NCBI RefSeq assembly: GCF_003601975.1
Contig: NZ_QZWZ01000021.1
Location: 52,844 to 116,843, forward strand
DNA: 64,000 nucleotides
Direction of reading: 5' to 3'
DNA from: Mesorhizobium waimense
Lineage (GTDB): Bacteria; Pseudomonadota; Alphaproteobacteria; Rhizobiales; Rhizobiaceae
Positions 26,724-36,309 of this stretch are shown here, piece by piece; the first letter of the stretch is position 1; the number at the start of each line of letters is the position of its first letter. Position numbers and translations under genes: made by a program. The notes under the pieces are model-generated. The model saw only the letters and a list, made by a program, of their open reading frames with translations, was not told where the DNA came from and searched no databases.

Positions 26724-27341
26724 ATGACCCTCACCGGTTTCATCGCCTACAGCGCCGCCCTCGGCATCGCCGCCGCCATTCCCGGTCCTGGCGTCACCGC
26801 GCTTGTCGCGCGCGCGCTCGGTTCCGGTTTCCGCTCGTCGCTGGCCATGTCGTTCGGCCTGATGCTCGGCGACCTCATTTATCTCACCGCCGTCGTGCTC
26901 GGCCTTGCCTTCGTCGCCCAGACCTTCGGCATGGTCTTCCTGGCGATCAAATGGCTGGGCGTCGCCTACCTTGCCTTCCTTGGCTGGCGTTTCTGGGCCA
27001 GCGGCATCACGCCGGAGACTGTCGAGGCAAAGAAGGGCAAGGGCGGACTGGTGGCGAGCTTCCTCGCCGGCCTCACCGTCACGATCGGCAATCCGAAGAC
27101 GATGATCTTCTATCTCGCCATCACGCCAACCATCGTTGACCTGAAGACCATCACGCTGGTCGACTACGGCATCCTCGTCGCGCTCACCGTTGTCGTGCTC
27201 CTGGTGGTGCTGGTGCCCTATCTGGCGCTCGCCGCCAAGGCGCGCTGGTTCCTGAAGTCCCCAAGGGCGCTGAAGGCGCTGAACCGCACCGCCGCCGGCT
27301 TCATGGTCGGGGCGGCGGCAGCGATTGCCGCCCGCCAGTAA
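26724..27341 (+). CDS. LysE/RhtB-family exporter
   Basis: 205 aa with about five to six hydrophobic helices. The family motif AAIPGPGVTALVARALGSG is at residues 13-31, and GNPKTMIFYLAI is in the middle. This family exports amino acids or related metabolites across the inner membrane. The stop codon is followed directly by a palindromic repeat. The substrate is unknown. Confidence 0.88.
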   Translation: MTLTGFIAYSAALGIAAAIPGPGVTALVARALGSGFRSSLAMSFGLMLGDLIYLTAVVLGLAFVAQTFGMVFLAIKWLGVAYLAFLGWRFWASGITPETVEAKKGKGGLVASFLAGLTVTIGNPKTMIFYLAITPTIVDLKTITLVDYGILVALTVVVLLVVLVPYLALAAKARWFLKSPRALKALNRTAAGFMVGAAAAIAARQ

Positions 27342-27479
27342 GGTGTATTGATATTCAGGTGATGCCGGCCTGCGAACGGCAGGTTCCTGCGCTTCCGGTG
27401 TTCACGTACTTCAAGTACGTTCCGCTCCGGTTCTCGGAAACCTCCATTCTCGGCGCGGCCTGACCTGAATCTCAACACC
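27342..27479 (+). repeat. 3'-end palindromic repeat family, long copy with nested insertion
   Basis: GGTGTATTGATATTCAGGT starts at the base after the LysE stop codon; the matching right arm ACCTGAATCTCAACACC ends at 27479. Between them lies an extra block with its own palindrome (CACGTACTTCAAGTACGT). The remaining gap to cysK (27480-27685) shows no gene; a promoter was not clearly identified in it. Confidence 0.78.
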
Positions 27480-27685
27480 TTGGTGTGTGATCAGGCTGGT
27501 TTCGGCCAATCCATTCCGCGATTCGGGCTATCCGGAAAATACGTTTCCGGGATGAGAGCGTTTTCAGCAAGCGCCCCACTCGGATATTTTCGAGCGGCAG
27601 CCTATCTTGCGCGACCGAAAGCCCTATTCTGTCCGCCTATGTTAGTCCGACCATGTCAATTGCCTGACTTCTGGGAGCGAAACCA

Positions 27686-28666
<981 letters not shown>

Positions 28667-28677
28667 CCCCCCAACGC

Positions 28678-28743
28678 TTCTTCATCCCAGGGCGGAGCGA
28701 ACGCGAAGCGGAGCGCAGACCCTGGGATCCCATGCCGCGACCG
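28678..28743. repeat. Rhizobial intergenic repeat, copy 3
   Basis: ATCCCAGGGCGGAGCG ... GACCCTGGGATCCCATGCCGCG resembles the 18118 and 19717 copies with a well-paired stem (ATCCCAGGG/CCCTGGGAT). It lies just after cysK. The rest of the gap to 28945 holds no gene. Confidence 0.7.
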
Positions 28744-28945
28744 TGGCCGAGGAATACCGCGGCGCAGAAATGAAAGCCGTTCTGAAAGGTCGGCACAGGG
28801 GCGCTATCCCGCCGGCATCAAAAGGTTACGCATTCGCCCCTGGACCGCTGAAAAAAGCACCGGTGGCGTCCGCCAACCGCTTGAGCGGCGCGCTGCTTCT
28901 GGTTCAAATCGCCGCCGGCCAGATTCGGGCTGGCGGAGGGATATC

Positions 28946-29572
28946 ATGTACAAGCTCTACACCCGCCCCGGCAGCGGCGGCTTTGTCGTCGAGGCAGCGC
29001 TGGCTCTAGCCGGCGTTCCGTTCGACCAGATCGACGTGCCGAAGAAGGACCCGCCAGATCCGGCCTTTCTCGCCATCAGCCCTCTGAACCAGGTTCCGGT
29101 GCTGACCTTGCCGAACGGCGGCTCGATCACCGAATCGGCGGCGATCTGCATCCTGCTTGCCGAACGCCATCCGGAGGCGGACCTGGCACCGGTCGCCGGT
29201 TCGCCTGCCCGCGCCGACTTCCTGCGCTGGATGGCGTTCATGTCGTCGGCTCTCTATCCGGCAATCCTGCGGCTCTACTACGCCGATCGATACACCGCCG
29301 ACGCCAAGGGGGTGAAAGCCGTGAAGCAGGCAGCGGTCGCCGAGATTGATCGCGGCTTTGCCATCATGGACAGGGCTCTTGCTGGCCGCGACTGGCTGGT
29401 TGGCGAGCGGCTTTCGGTGGCCGACATCTATCTCATCATGCTGGTGGCCTGGCACCCCGAGGTCGAGAAAGCTCGGGCCGCCTGGCCTGATATCGAGCGG
29501 CTGTGGGCCAGATTGCGCGATCATGAGCTGATCAAGAAGCTGAACGCTGCGCATGACATGTGGCCGGCCTGA
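28946..29572 (+). CDS. Glutathione S-transferase family protein
   Basis: 208 aa, start with GGAGGG upstream. The N-terminal domain has LYTRPGSGGFVVEAALALA, LNQVPVLTLPNGGSITESAAICILLAE (cis-Pro and ES motif) and the C-terminal all-helical domain has WLVGERLSVADIYLIMLVAW. It converges on the ECF42 sigma factor gene. The substrate is unknown. Confidence 0.9.
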   Translation: MYKLYTRPGSGGFVVEAALALAGVPFDQIDVPKKDPPDPAFLAISPLNQVPVLTLPNGGSITESAAICILLAERHPEADLAPVAGSPARADFLRWMAFMSSALYPAILRLYYADRYTADAKGVKAVKQAAVAEIDRGFAIMDRALAGRDWLVGERLSVADIYLIMLVAWHPEVEKARAAWPDIERLWARLRDHELIKKLNAAHDMWPA

Positions 29573-29586
29573 GCCGCACTGAAGAC

Positions 29587-30849
29587 TCAGTGCTTTGTCG
29601 CGTCGTTGCCGATTTCCGCACGCCGTTGCTGCAGGAAGCGACGCACGGCCGGGTCGCGTTCCAGGCCGATTGCCTGATCGTAGGCCTCAGCGGCTTGGCT
29701 GGTGTTGCCGAGCCTGGCCAGCAAGCCCGCACGCGCCGCCCAATAGGGCTGGTAGTCGCTAAGCCGCTTGTCGTCACCCAGCACGTATAGTGCTGCCAAT
29801 CCCGCCGCGGCGCCCTCGGCCTCGGCAATCGCCACGGCGCGGTTGATCGCCACCACCGGCGAGCCGGCAATCGCCAGCAGGGCGTCGTAGAGCTGGCGGA
29901 TCGCTGCCCAGTCGGTGCGGCCGCTCCGCCGCCGCGCCGTATGGGCGGATTGCACGGCGGCCTCGAGCTGGTAGCGGCCGATCACGGCCTTGGCGGCAGC
30001 GCGGGAAAGCAGCGCTTCCGCCTCGTCGATCAGCGTGTCGTCCCACAGCGCGATGTCCTGTTCGGCAAGCGGCACGAAATCGCCTTCGGGACTGCGCCGC
30101 GCCGCGCGGCGGGCCTCGGCGAACAGCATAAGCGAAAGCAGGCCCAGCGCTTCCGGTTCCTCCGGCATCAGCGAGGCTACCAGCCGGCCAAGCCAGATGC
30201 CTTCTGTGGCAAGATTGCGCCGCTGCGTCTCGGTGCCGGCCGGATCGGACCAGCCTTCCGCGAAGGCCGCGTAGATCGCCTCAAGCACTGCGTCGAGCCG
30301 CTCGCCGAGGTCGGCCCGTTCCGGTACGCGGAAGGGAATGCCGGTCTCGCGGATGCGGCTCTTGGCGCGCACCAGGCGCTGGCTCATCGTTGCCGGCGAG
30401 ACCAGAAATGCCGAGGCGATCGTCGCCGCATCGAAACCGAGAACGGTCTGCAGGATCAGCGGCGCGCGTACGCTCGGCTCGATCGCCGGATGGGCGCAGG
30501 CAAACATCAGCCGCAGTCGCTCGTCGGGCAGCTCCTCGTCATTCATGCTCGCCTCCATTTCCTCGGCGACAAGCCTGAGATGGTCTCGGGCCGCCTCGCC
30601 GGTTAGCCGTCGCCGGATCGCGTCGACCCGGCGCCGCCGTGCCACTGCAAGCAGCCAGGCTTCCGGCCGGTTTGGCACGCCGGCCTTTGGCCAGCGCTCC
30701 AGCGCCGCCGCGAAGGCGTCGGCCAGCGCGTCCTCGGCGCCGGCGACATCGCGTGTGCGGGCCGCGAGCCAGGCGACCAGCTTGCCGTAGCTCTGCCGGG
30801 CGGCCGCTTCCGCCGCCGCCCGCGCCATCTCCGCGCCATTTTCCATCAC
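29587..30849 (-). CDS. ECF42-type RNA polymerase sigma factor with C-terminal extension
   Basis: 420 aa. The sigma-2 region (residues about 10-75, DVAGAEDALADAFAAALERW) and sigma-4 region (about 105-165, LGFDAATIASAFLVSPATMSQRLVRAKSRIR) are followed by a long helical C-terminal domain (about 175-420). That domain defines the ECF42 (SigJ-like/DUF6596) group and stands in for a separate anti-sigma factor. The start overlaps the YciI stop by four bases. A promoter with the ECF42 consensus lies upstream of each YciI gene, so autoregulation is likely. Confidence 0.92.
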   Translation of the reverse strand: MMENGAEMARAAAEAAARQSYGKLVAWLAARTRDVAGAEDALADAFAAALERWPKAGVPNRPEAWLLAVARRRRVDAIRRRLTGEAARDHLRLVAEEMEASMNDEELPDERLRLMFACAHPAIEPSVRAPLILQTVLGFDAATIASAFLVSPATMSQRLVRAKSRIRETGIPFRVPERADLGERLDAVLEAIYAAFAEGWSDPAGTETQRRNLATEGIWLGRLVASLMPEEPEALGLLSLMLFAEARRAARRSPEGDFVPLAEQDIALWDDTLIDEAEALLSRAAAKAVIGRYQLEAAVQSAHTARRRSGRTDWAAIRQLYDALLAIAGSPVVAINRAVAIAEAEGAAAGLAALYVLGDDKRLSDYQPYWAARAGLLARLGNTSQAAEAYDQAIGLERDPAVRRFLQQRRAEIGNDATKH

Positions 30850-31199
30850 ATGGTCTGTTCCCAGATCGGCCGCAGCTCGACCGTGCCGACGCTGGCGGCG
30901 GGGCAGCGCGCCGCCCAGGCGATCGCGGCGTCGGCGTCCTCAGCCTCGATCATGTAGAAGCCGGCGAGCTGCTCCTTGGTGTCGGCATAGGGACCGTCGA
31001 GCACGTTGGTCTTGCCGTTGGCCATCCGCACCGAAGTAGCGGCCTGGGTCGGCTTCAGCCGGTCGCCGGCGAGCCAGGCGCCGGACTTCTTCAACGCCTC
31101 GGTATAGGCGCCATAGGCCGCGCTGATCTCGTAGGTCTTCTCAGTCGGCGCTGCCGCCATCGCGGCTTCGTTGACATAGATCAAAAGCATGTATCGCAT
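30846..31199 (-). CDS. YciI/DGPF-domain protein, copy 1
   Basis: 117 aa, a full YCII-related domain (MRYMLLIYVNEAAMAA; the DGPF signature reads VLDGPYADTKEQLAGFYMIE). The family is the constant genetic partner of ECF42 sigma factors; its biochemical role is unknown. It overlaps the sigma factor gene by four bases. About 77% identical by eye to copy 2 just upstream, including the promoter region, so the two arose by tandem duplication. Confidence 0.92.
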   Translation of the reverse strand: MRYMLLIYVNEAAMAAAPTEKTYEISAAYGAYTEALKKSGAWLAGDRLKPTQAATSVRMANGKTNVLDGPYADTKEQLAGFYMIEAEDADAAIAWAARCPAASVGTVELRPIWEQTM

Positions 31200-31248
31200 G
31201 GTCTTCTCCCGGTTTCTCGAAGGCCGCTTCGTTGCTGGCCAACCCTAT

Positions 31249-31275
31249 GTCGCGTTGCATCGACCGATTTCGACA
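31249..31275 (-). promoter_or_regulatory. Predicted ECF42-dependent promoter, site 1
   Basis: On the minus strand TGTCGA (31275-31270), a 17-bp spacer, then CGAC (31252-31249), about 50 bases before the start of YciI copy 1. It matches the pattern reported for ECF42 promoters (TGTCGA in the -35, CGA/TC in the -10). Confidence 0.7.
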
Positions 31276-31315
31276 GGCGCCGCGAAAATCCTTCGGCTTC
31301 GTCACGACGTTTCGG

Positions 31316-31684
31316 TCATTTCTCGGACAGGTATTCGGTCATTTCCCAGATCGGGCGCACCTCGACCGTGCCGGTGCTTGCTGCCGGACAGCGCCCAGCC
31401 CATTCGGTGGCCGTGTCCATGTCCGTCGCCTCGATCATGTAGAAACCGGCAAGTTGCTCCTTGGTGTCGGCATAGGGGCCGTCGAGCACGTTGGTCTTGC
31501 CGTCAGCCATCCGCACCGCGGCGGCCGCCTGGGTCGGGCGCAGCCGGTCGCCGGCCAGCCATGCGCCGGATGTCTTCAACGCTTCGGTATAGGCGCCATA
31601 GGCCGCCAGGATCTGCTCGGTCCTGTCGCGCGGCGCATTCGCCGTTGCGGCTTCGTCATTGTAGATCAAAAGCATGTAACGCAT
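31316..31684 (-). CDS. YciI/DGPF-domain protein, copy 2
   Basis: 122 aa from ATG 31684. It has the same architecture as copy 1 (MRYMLLIYNDEAATAN; VLDGPYADTKEQLAGFYMIE) but a longer C-terminal end. Its own upstream region carries the same ECF42-type promoter. Only 116 bases separate its stop from the copy 1 start, and these carry the second promoter. Copies of this sort may form homo- or hetero-dimers, since the DGPF fold is dimeric. Confidence 0.92.
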   Translation of the reverse strand: MRYMLLIYNDEAATANAPRDRTEQILAAYGAYTEALKTSGAWLAGDRLRPTQAAAAVRMADGKTNVLDGPYADTKEQLAGFYMIEATDMDTATEWAGRCPAASTGTVEVRPIWEMTEYLSEK

Positions 31685-31735
31685 GGGTCTTCTCCCGTTT
31701 TTTCGAACGGCCGCTCCGTTGCGGGCCGACCCTAT

Positions 31736-31762
31736 GTCGTGCGGTCTCGGCCGATTTCGACA
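31736..31762 (-). promoter_or_regulatory. Predicted ECF42-dependent promoter, site 2
   Basis: On the minus strand TGTCGA (31762-31757), a 17-bp spacer, CGAC (31739-31736), about 51 bases before the start of YciI copy 2. It is in the same relative place as site 1. Confidence 0.7.
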
Positions 31763-31927
31763 GGCGCCGCAAAAATCTTTCGTCTTCGTCACGAGGTTTC
31801 GCAAGGACCAGGCTTCTACCACGCAACCATGGCCGATCGCGGGAAACGCCCAACACTGGCAGCGGTACCCTGCAGCCCTATCCTTTGTCGGGGGCCGGGC
31901 ACATCGCGCAAAAGATGGGAGAAGAGA

Positions 31928-32386
31928 ATGGAACTCGTGACCCACAAGAAATTCAAGAGCGGCCGCTTGATGCCATGGGGAAAAGGGACGGTCGTCAGCG
32001 GAGCGAAGGGAACTGTCTACCTTTGCGGAAACACGGCGACATCGGACGATTACGATCCGGCTGGCAAAGAAGGTGGCTTCGCCGGCGATGCGGCGGCGCA
32101 GTGGCGCGCGGTTCTCGGCAACATCAAATCGGATCTGGAGGAGCTGGGCAGCGGGCTCGAACATCTGATCAGGCTGACCTTCTTCGTCAGGGGGCCATTT
32201 CCCGACGGCGGCGTTCTCAGCTCCCCCAATTATCGCCTCGACGTGCTGGACGCGTTCTTTGCCAAGCACAGCCCGAAGCACTGCAGTGACAACAATCCGC
32301 CGCCTTCGGAGGTGATCGGCGTTGCAGCGCTTGCCCAACCCGACATCGTTATTGAAATCGTCGCGGTCGCGGCGCTGCCGGACTGA
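31928..32386 (+). CDS. RidA/YjgF-family protein
   Basis: 152 aa from ATG 31928 (GGGAGAAGAG upstream). The RidA fold is seen in YLCGNTATSD, the helix FAGDAAAQWRAVLGNIKSDL, LTFFVRGPFPD and VIGVAALAQPDIVIEIVAVA. The catalytic Arg common in true imine deaminases is not in the expected C-terminal place (IEIVAVAAL), so it may be a non-archetypal RidA paralogue. It is divergent from the ECF42-YciI operon. Confidence 0.85.
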   Translation: MELVTHKKFKSGRLMPWGKGTVVSGAKGTVYLCGNTATSDDYDPAGKEGGFAGDAAAQWRAVLGNIKSDLEELGSGLEHLIRLTFFVRGPFPDGGVLSSPNYRLDVLDAFFAKHSPKHCSDNNPPPSEVIGVAALAQPDIVIEIVAVAALPD

Positions 32387-32560
32387 GCGGGGCGGCTGAA
32401 ACAGAACGGGATCTTGAGCGCTCGCCCTGGTTTTCCGCGAACCCTCAGCCGTTCGTCTAATGGATCCGATTGCGGGTTGGCATTTGTCGCCTGCTGTCTA
32501 AACTCGCCCCGGTTCGTGCTGGAAGGCGGTGCGGCGCCAATATTTCAGGGAGGAAATCGC

Positions 32561-33520
32561 ATGCTCAATTTCAGGACCAAACTTGTTGCTGCCGGCGCCG
32601 TGGCGCTGTCGCTCGGCCTTGGCGCGGTGCCGGCCGGGGCGCAGGAATTCATCAACGTGCTGACCGGCGGCACCTCCGGCGTCTACTATCCGCTCGGCGT
32701 CGCCCTGTCGGAGATCTATGGCAAGGGCATAGAGGGCGCCCGCACCCAGGTACAGGCGACGAAGGCCTCGGTCGAGAACCTCAATCTGCTGCAGCAGGGC
32801 AAGGGCGAGATCGCCTTCGCGCTCGGCGACTCCGTCAAGCTCGCCGCAGAGGGCAACACCGAAGCCGGCTTCCCCGGCAAGCTCGACAAGCTGCGCGGCA
32901 TCGCCGCCATCTATCCCAACTACATCCAGATCGTCGCCAGCCAGGAGTCGGGCATCAAGACGCTCGCCGATTTGAAGGGCAAGAGCCTGTCGGTCGGCGC
33001 TCCGGCTTCCGGCACCGAACTCAATGCGCGCGCCATCTTCGCCGCCGCCGGGCTGAAATACGAGGACCTCGGCCGCGTTGAATACCTGCCCTTCGCCGAA
33101 TCGGTCGAGCTGATCAAGAACCGCCAGCTCGACGCCACGCTGCAATCGGCCGGCCTCGGCGTCGCCTCCATCCGCGACCTGGCCACCTCGGTGCCGATCA
33201 ATGTCGTGGCCGTGCCGGCGGAAGCCGTCGCCAAGATCGGCTCGCCCTATCTCTCCGTGGTCATCCCCAAGGGCACCTATGAGGGCCAGAGCGAGGATGT
33301 CGCCACTGCCGCAGTCGGCAATTTCCTCGTCACCCGCGCCGACGTCTCCGACGAGACCGCCTATCAGATGACCAAGCTATTGTTCGAGCATCTCGACCAG
33401 CTAGCCGCCGCCCACGCCGCCGCCAAGGCGATCGATCCCGCCAAGGCGCTCGACGGCATGCCGGTGCCGCTGCATCCGGGTGCCGAGAAGTATTACCAGG
33501 AGAAAGGGCTCATCAAGTAA
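32561..33520 (+). CDS. TAXI-family TRAP transporter substrate-binding protein
   Basis: 319 aa with a signal peptide (LVAAGAVALSLGLGAVPAGAQEF). The TAXI signature is INVLTGGTSGVYYPLGVALSEIY, the motif that gives the family its name in variant form. The rest is a two-lobed periplasmic binding protein (LADLKGKSLSVGAPASGTELN). GGGAGG is nine bases before the ATG. It feeds the fused permease downstream. The ligand (often glutamate or another organic acid) is not known. Confidence 0.93.
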   Translation: MLNFRTKLVAAGAVALSLGLGAVPAGAQEFINVLTGGTSGVYYPLGVALSEIYGKGIEGARTQVQATKASVENLNLLQQGKGEIAFALGDSVKLAAEGNTEAGFPGKLDKLRGIAAIYPNYIQIVASQESGIKTLADLKGKSLSVGAPASGTELNARAIFAAAGLKYEDLGRVEYLPFAESVELIKNRQLDATLQSAGLGVASIRDLATSVPINVVAVPAEAVAKIGSPYLSVVIPKGTYEGQSEDVATAAVGNFLVTRADVSDETAYQMTKLLFEHLDQLAAAHAAAKAIDPAKALDGMPVPLHPGAEKYYQEKGLIK

Positions 33521-33523
33521 GCC

Positions 33524-33668
33524 GTCCCCCTCCCCCTCGAGGGGAGGGTGGCCCGCAGGGCCGGGAGGGGTCCTCGGCGACCTGCTCCACCTTTTAGGCG
33601 GTTGAGGTTACCCCACCCGTCCATCCGCCTTCGGCGGCTGTCCAACCCTCCCCTCGAGGGGAGGGACG
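33524..33668. repeat. GC-rich palindromic intergenic repeat pair (CTCCCCTCGAGGGGAG type)
   Basis: Two strong palindromes (about CCCTCCCCCTCGAGGGGAGG at 33527-33547, and CCCTCCCCTCGAGGGGAGGG near 33645-33665) flank about 100 bp. They fill the gap between the TAXI binding-protein gene and its permease gene. Such units are common in rhizobial intergenic regions and may tune relative mRNA levels of the two genes. Confidence 0.8.
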
Positions 33669-33685
33669 CCACCAGGAGCCCGCCA

Positions 33686-35776
33686 ATGACTGAAACGCCA
33701 ACCGTTCTTTCCCCCACTGCCGAAGAAACCGTCGAAGGCCTGCCGCCGGGCTTTGGCGAAGGCACCGCCGGCAAAGCGGCCTTTCTCATCGCGGTCGCCT
33801 TCTCCGCCTTCCAGATCTATGTCGCCGCCTATGGCAGCCTGCCCAGCCAGGTGGTGCGTGCCATGCATGTCGGCTTCCTGCTGCTGCTCGGCTTCGCCCT
33901 GATCGCCAATCTGCGCGCCAAAAGCATGCCGGCGAAGGCGGCATTCTGGGTTGTCGGCCTGCTCGGCTTTGGCACCGGGCTCTACAACTGGGTTTTCTAT
34001 GCCGACTTGATCCGCCGCTCCGGCTTCCTGACCACGCCGGACCTGATCGTCGGTTCGCTGCTGGTTGTGCTGGTCTTCGAGGCCGCCAGGCGGCTGATGG
34101 GGCTGCCGCTTGCCATTATCGCTTTCGTCTTCCTCGCCTATTGTTTCGTTGGCAATCATTTGCCGCCGCCCTTCATCCATCGTGGCTATGATTTCGCCCA
34201 GCTGGTGGACACCTTCGCCTTCGGCACCGAAGGCATATACGGCACACCGGTCTATGTTTCCGCCGCCTATATCTTCATCTTCGTGGTCTTTGCCGCCTTT
34301 CTCGAACGCGCCGGCATGATCGCGCTGTTCAACGATTTCGCGCTTGGGCTGGTCGGCTCCTGGCGTGGCGGCCCGGCGCAGGTCTGCGTGCTGTCCTCGG
34401 CGCTGATGGGCACCATCTCCGGCTCGGGCGTCGCCAATGTCGTGGCCAGCGGCCAGTTCACCATACCGCTGATGAAGCGCTTCGGCTTCCGCCCGGCCTT
34501 CGCCGGCGCCGTCGAGGCGACCTCCTCCATGGGCGGCCAGATCATGCCGCCGGTGATGGGCGCGGTCGCTTTCATCATGGCCGAGACGCTGAATATCCCT
34601 TATGCCGAAGTGGTCAAGGCGGCGATCATCCCGGCGCTGCTCTATTTCGGCGCCTGCTTCTGGCAGGTGCATCTGGAGGCCGGCAAGGCCGGCCTGCACG
34701 GCATGGCCAAGGCGGAGTTGCCCAATCCCTGGGACGCGGTGAAGAAACACTGGCCGCTGATACTGCCGCTCGCGGTGCTCATCTATCTCCTGTTTGCCGG
34801 CTACACACCGATCTTCGCCGGCACGATGGGTCTGGCGCTGACCATCGTGCTCATCCTCGGCACGCCGCTGGCGGCATTGATCGGGCCGCTCGCGTTTCGC
34901 ATCGTCTTCTGGCTGGCGCTAGGGCTTGCCGCCTCCTCCTTCATGCGGTTCGGCGTCAACATCCTCAGCCTCGTTATCGCCGCGCTCATCGTCGCCTGCG
35001 TCACCTTCAAGGGCGGCCGTGAGACGCTGCGGATCTGCGTCGACTCTCTAGCAGAAGGGGCGAAGAACGCGCTGCCGGTCGGCATCGCCTGCGCCATCGT
35101 CGGCATCGTCATCGGCACGCTGACGCTCACCGGCATCGCTTCCACCTTCATCGGCTGGATCATCTCGATCGGCGAGAACAATCTGTTCCTGTCGCTGGTG
35201 CTGACCATGCTCACCTGCCTGGTGCTCGGCATGGGCATCCCGACCATCCCCAATTACATCATCACCTCGTCGCTGGCCGGGCCGGCGCTGCTGTCGCTTG
35301 GTGTGCCGCTGCTGGTCAGCCACATGTTCGTCTTTTATTTCGGCATCATGGCCGACCTCACCCCGCCGGTGGCGCTGGCCGCTTTCGCCGCCGCACCCAT
35401 GGCCAAGGAGAGCGGCCTCAAGATCGGCATCCAGGCCACCAAGCTTGCCATAGCCGGCTTCGTCGTGCCGTTCATGGCGGTCTACACCCCGGCGCTGATG
35501 CTGCAGGATGCCGGCCCGCTCGCCGCTCAGTTCGGCTATCCCGTCGAGGTCGCTTATGTCGTCGTCAAGGCCTGCATGGGCATCGTGCTCTGGGGTGCGG
35601 CCGCCGTCGGCTTCCTCGTTCGGCGCATGGCCTGGTGGGAACGCCTGGTCGCCTTCGCAGCCGGCGTGCTTCTGGTTGCGGCACTTCCGCTTACCGACGA
35701 GGCCGGCTGGACGCTTTCCCTGATCTGGATCTGCTGGCATGTCTGGCGCGCACGCCAGGCATCCAGCGCCGCATGA
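33686..35776 (+). CDS. TRAP transporter permease, fused small and large membrane subunits
   Basis: 696 aa from ATG 33686 (AGGAG upstream). About 16-18 hydrophobic segments are present. The N-terminal DctQ-like part is joined to a DctM-like domain (VVFAAFLERAGMIALFNDFALGL; SGSGVANVVASGQFTIPLMK; GMGIPTIPNYIITSSLAGPAL). This is the 4TM/12TM fusion typical of TAXI systems, driven by a sodium or proton gradient. Its stop overlaps the start of the DUF1850 gene. Confidence 0.93.
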   Translation: MTETPTVLSPTAEETVEGLPPGFGEGTAGKAAFLIAVAFSAFQIYVAAYGSLPSQVVRAMHVGFLLLLGFALIANLRAKSMPAKAAFWVVGLLGFGTGLYNWVFYADLIRRSGFLTTPDLIVGSLLVVLVFEAARRLMGLPLAIIAFVFLAYCFVGNHLPPPFIHRGYDFAQLVDTFAFGTEGIYGTPVYVSAAYIFIFVVFAAFLERAGMIALFNDFALGLVGSWRGGPAQVCVLSSALMGTISGSGVANVVASGQFTIPLMKRFGFRPAFAGAVEATSSMGGQIMPPVMGAVAFIMAETLNIPYAEVVKAAIIPALLYFGACFWQVHLEAGKAGLHGMAKAELPNPWDAVKKHWPLILPLAVLIYLLFAGYTPIFAGTMGLALTIVLILGTPLAALIGPLAFRIVFWLALGLAASSFMRFGVNILSLVIAALIVACVTFKGGRETLRICVDSLAEGAKNALPVGIACAIVGIVIGTLTLTGIASTFIGWIISIGENNLFLSLVLTMLTCLVLGMGIPTIPNYIITSSLAGPALLSLGVPLLVSHMFVFYFGIMADLTPPVALAAFAAAPMAKESGLKIGIQATKLAIAGFVVPFMAVYTPALMLQDAGPLAAQFGYPVEVAYVVVKACMGIVLWGAAAVGFLVRRMAWWERLVAFAAGVLLVAALPLTDEAGWTLSLIWICWHVWRARQASSAA

Positions 35777-36138
35777 GCCTCTGCATCCTCGCCGCCGGCA
35801 AGACGGTCAAGCTAGCTGTCGCCGCCTTCACCCTGTCCTGGACGCATTCGGTGGAAAGGACGCGCTGGCAGGAAGACTGGACCGTACTGCCATCCGGGCT
35901 GCAGGTCGTCGAAGCACGCGTCAAAGGGTCTGGCGCCGGCATGGAGCCGCCCGAGGGCGCGGTGCTGCGGGACGGCTGGTGGGCCTACACGCCCGGGATT
36001 GGACCTCAGCCGCGCCTCGTGCTCGCCGCATCCGGCGCGACCGGCGAAGGCTGGACGCTGTGCACGGATCAGGGCTGCCGCGAACTGGGCAAGGCGGCTG
36101 GCGACACGATCGTGCTGGAATCGTGCGCCGGACCATGA
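35773..36138 (+). CDS. DUF1850 protein, TAXI-TRAP partner
   Basis: 121 aa. The start ATGA overlaps the permease stop. The family pattern is visible: FTLSWTHSVERTRWQEDW and GLQVVEARVKGSGAGMEPPEGA. DUF1850 proteins are found next to TAXI-TRAP permeases and may be membrane-associated accessory factors; the function is unknown. Confidence 0.87.
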   Translation: MSLCILAAGKTVKLAVAAFTLSWTHSVERTRWQEDWTVLPSGLQVVEARVKGSGAGMEPPEGAVLRDGWWAYTPGIGPQPRLVLAASGATGEGWTLCTDQGCRELGKAAGDTIVLESCAGP

Positions 36139-36258
36139 TCGCGAAGAACTTTTAGCCGACAACCGGTCGGAGCCGTTTGACAACAACCGATATCTGGCCG
36201 GCGCACGTCCAAGTCCGCATAGCCTCATCGAACAATTGCGAAGCCGGACGATCGGCGA

Positions 36259-36288
36259 TTGACATGCAGGTATTTACCTGCATATTAG
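36259..36288 (+). promoter_or_regulatory. ArsR-operon promoter with embedded palindromic operator
   Basis: A perfect -35 TTGACA (36259-36264) leads into a perfect palindrome ATGCAGGTA-TT-TACCTGCAT (36264-36283), followed by a -10-like CATATT/TATTAG. The palindrome fills the spacer, so a bound dimer would block RNA polymerase. The first gene encodes an ArsR-family regulator, which suggests autorepression. Confidence 0.8.
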
Positions 36289-36309
36289 TCTCACAACAGA
36301 GTGAGGCCG

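Noticed and set aside
27405..27425. CACGTACTTCAAGTACGT palindrome as a regulator site for cysK
   Set aside because: It is nested inside the interspersed repeat and 260 bp from cysK, so it is more easily explained as part of the repeat.
33521..33685. CRISPR-like or terminator array between the TAXI genes
   Set aside because: There are only two palindromic units with no regular spacing; they match the general rhizobial GC-rich repeat type.
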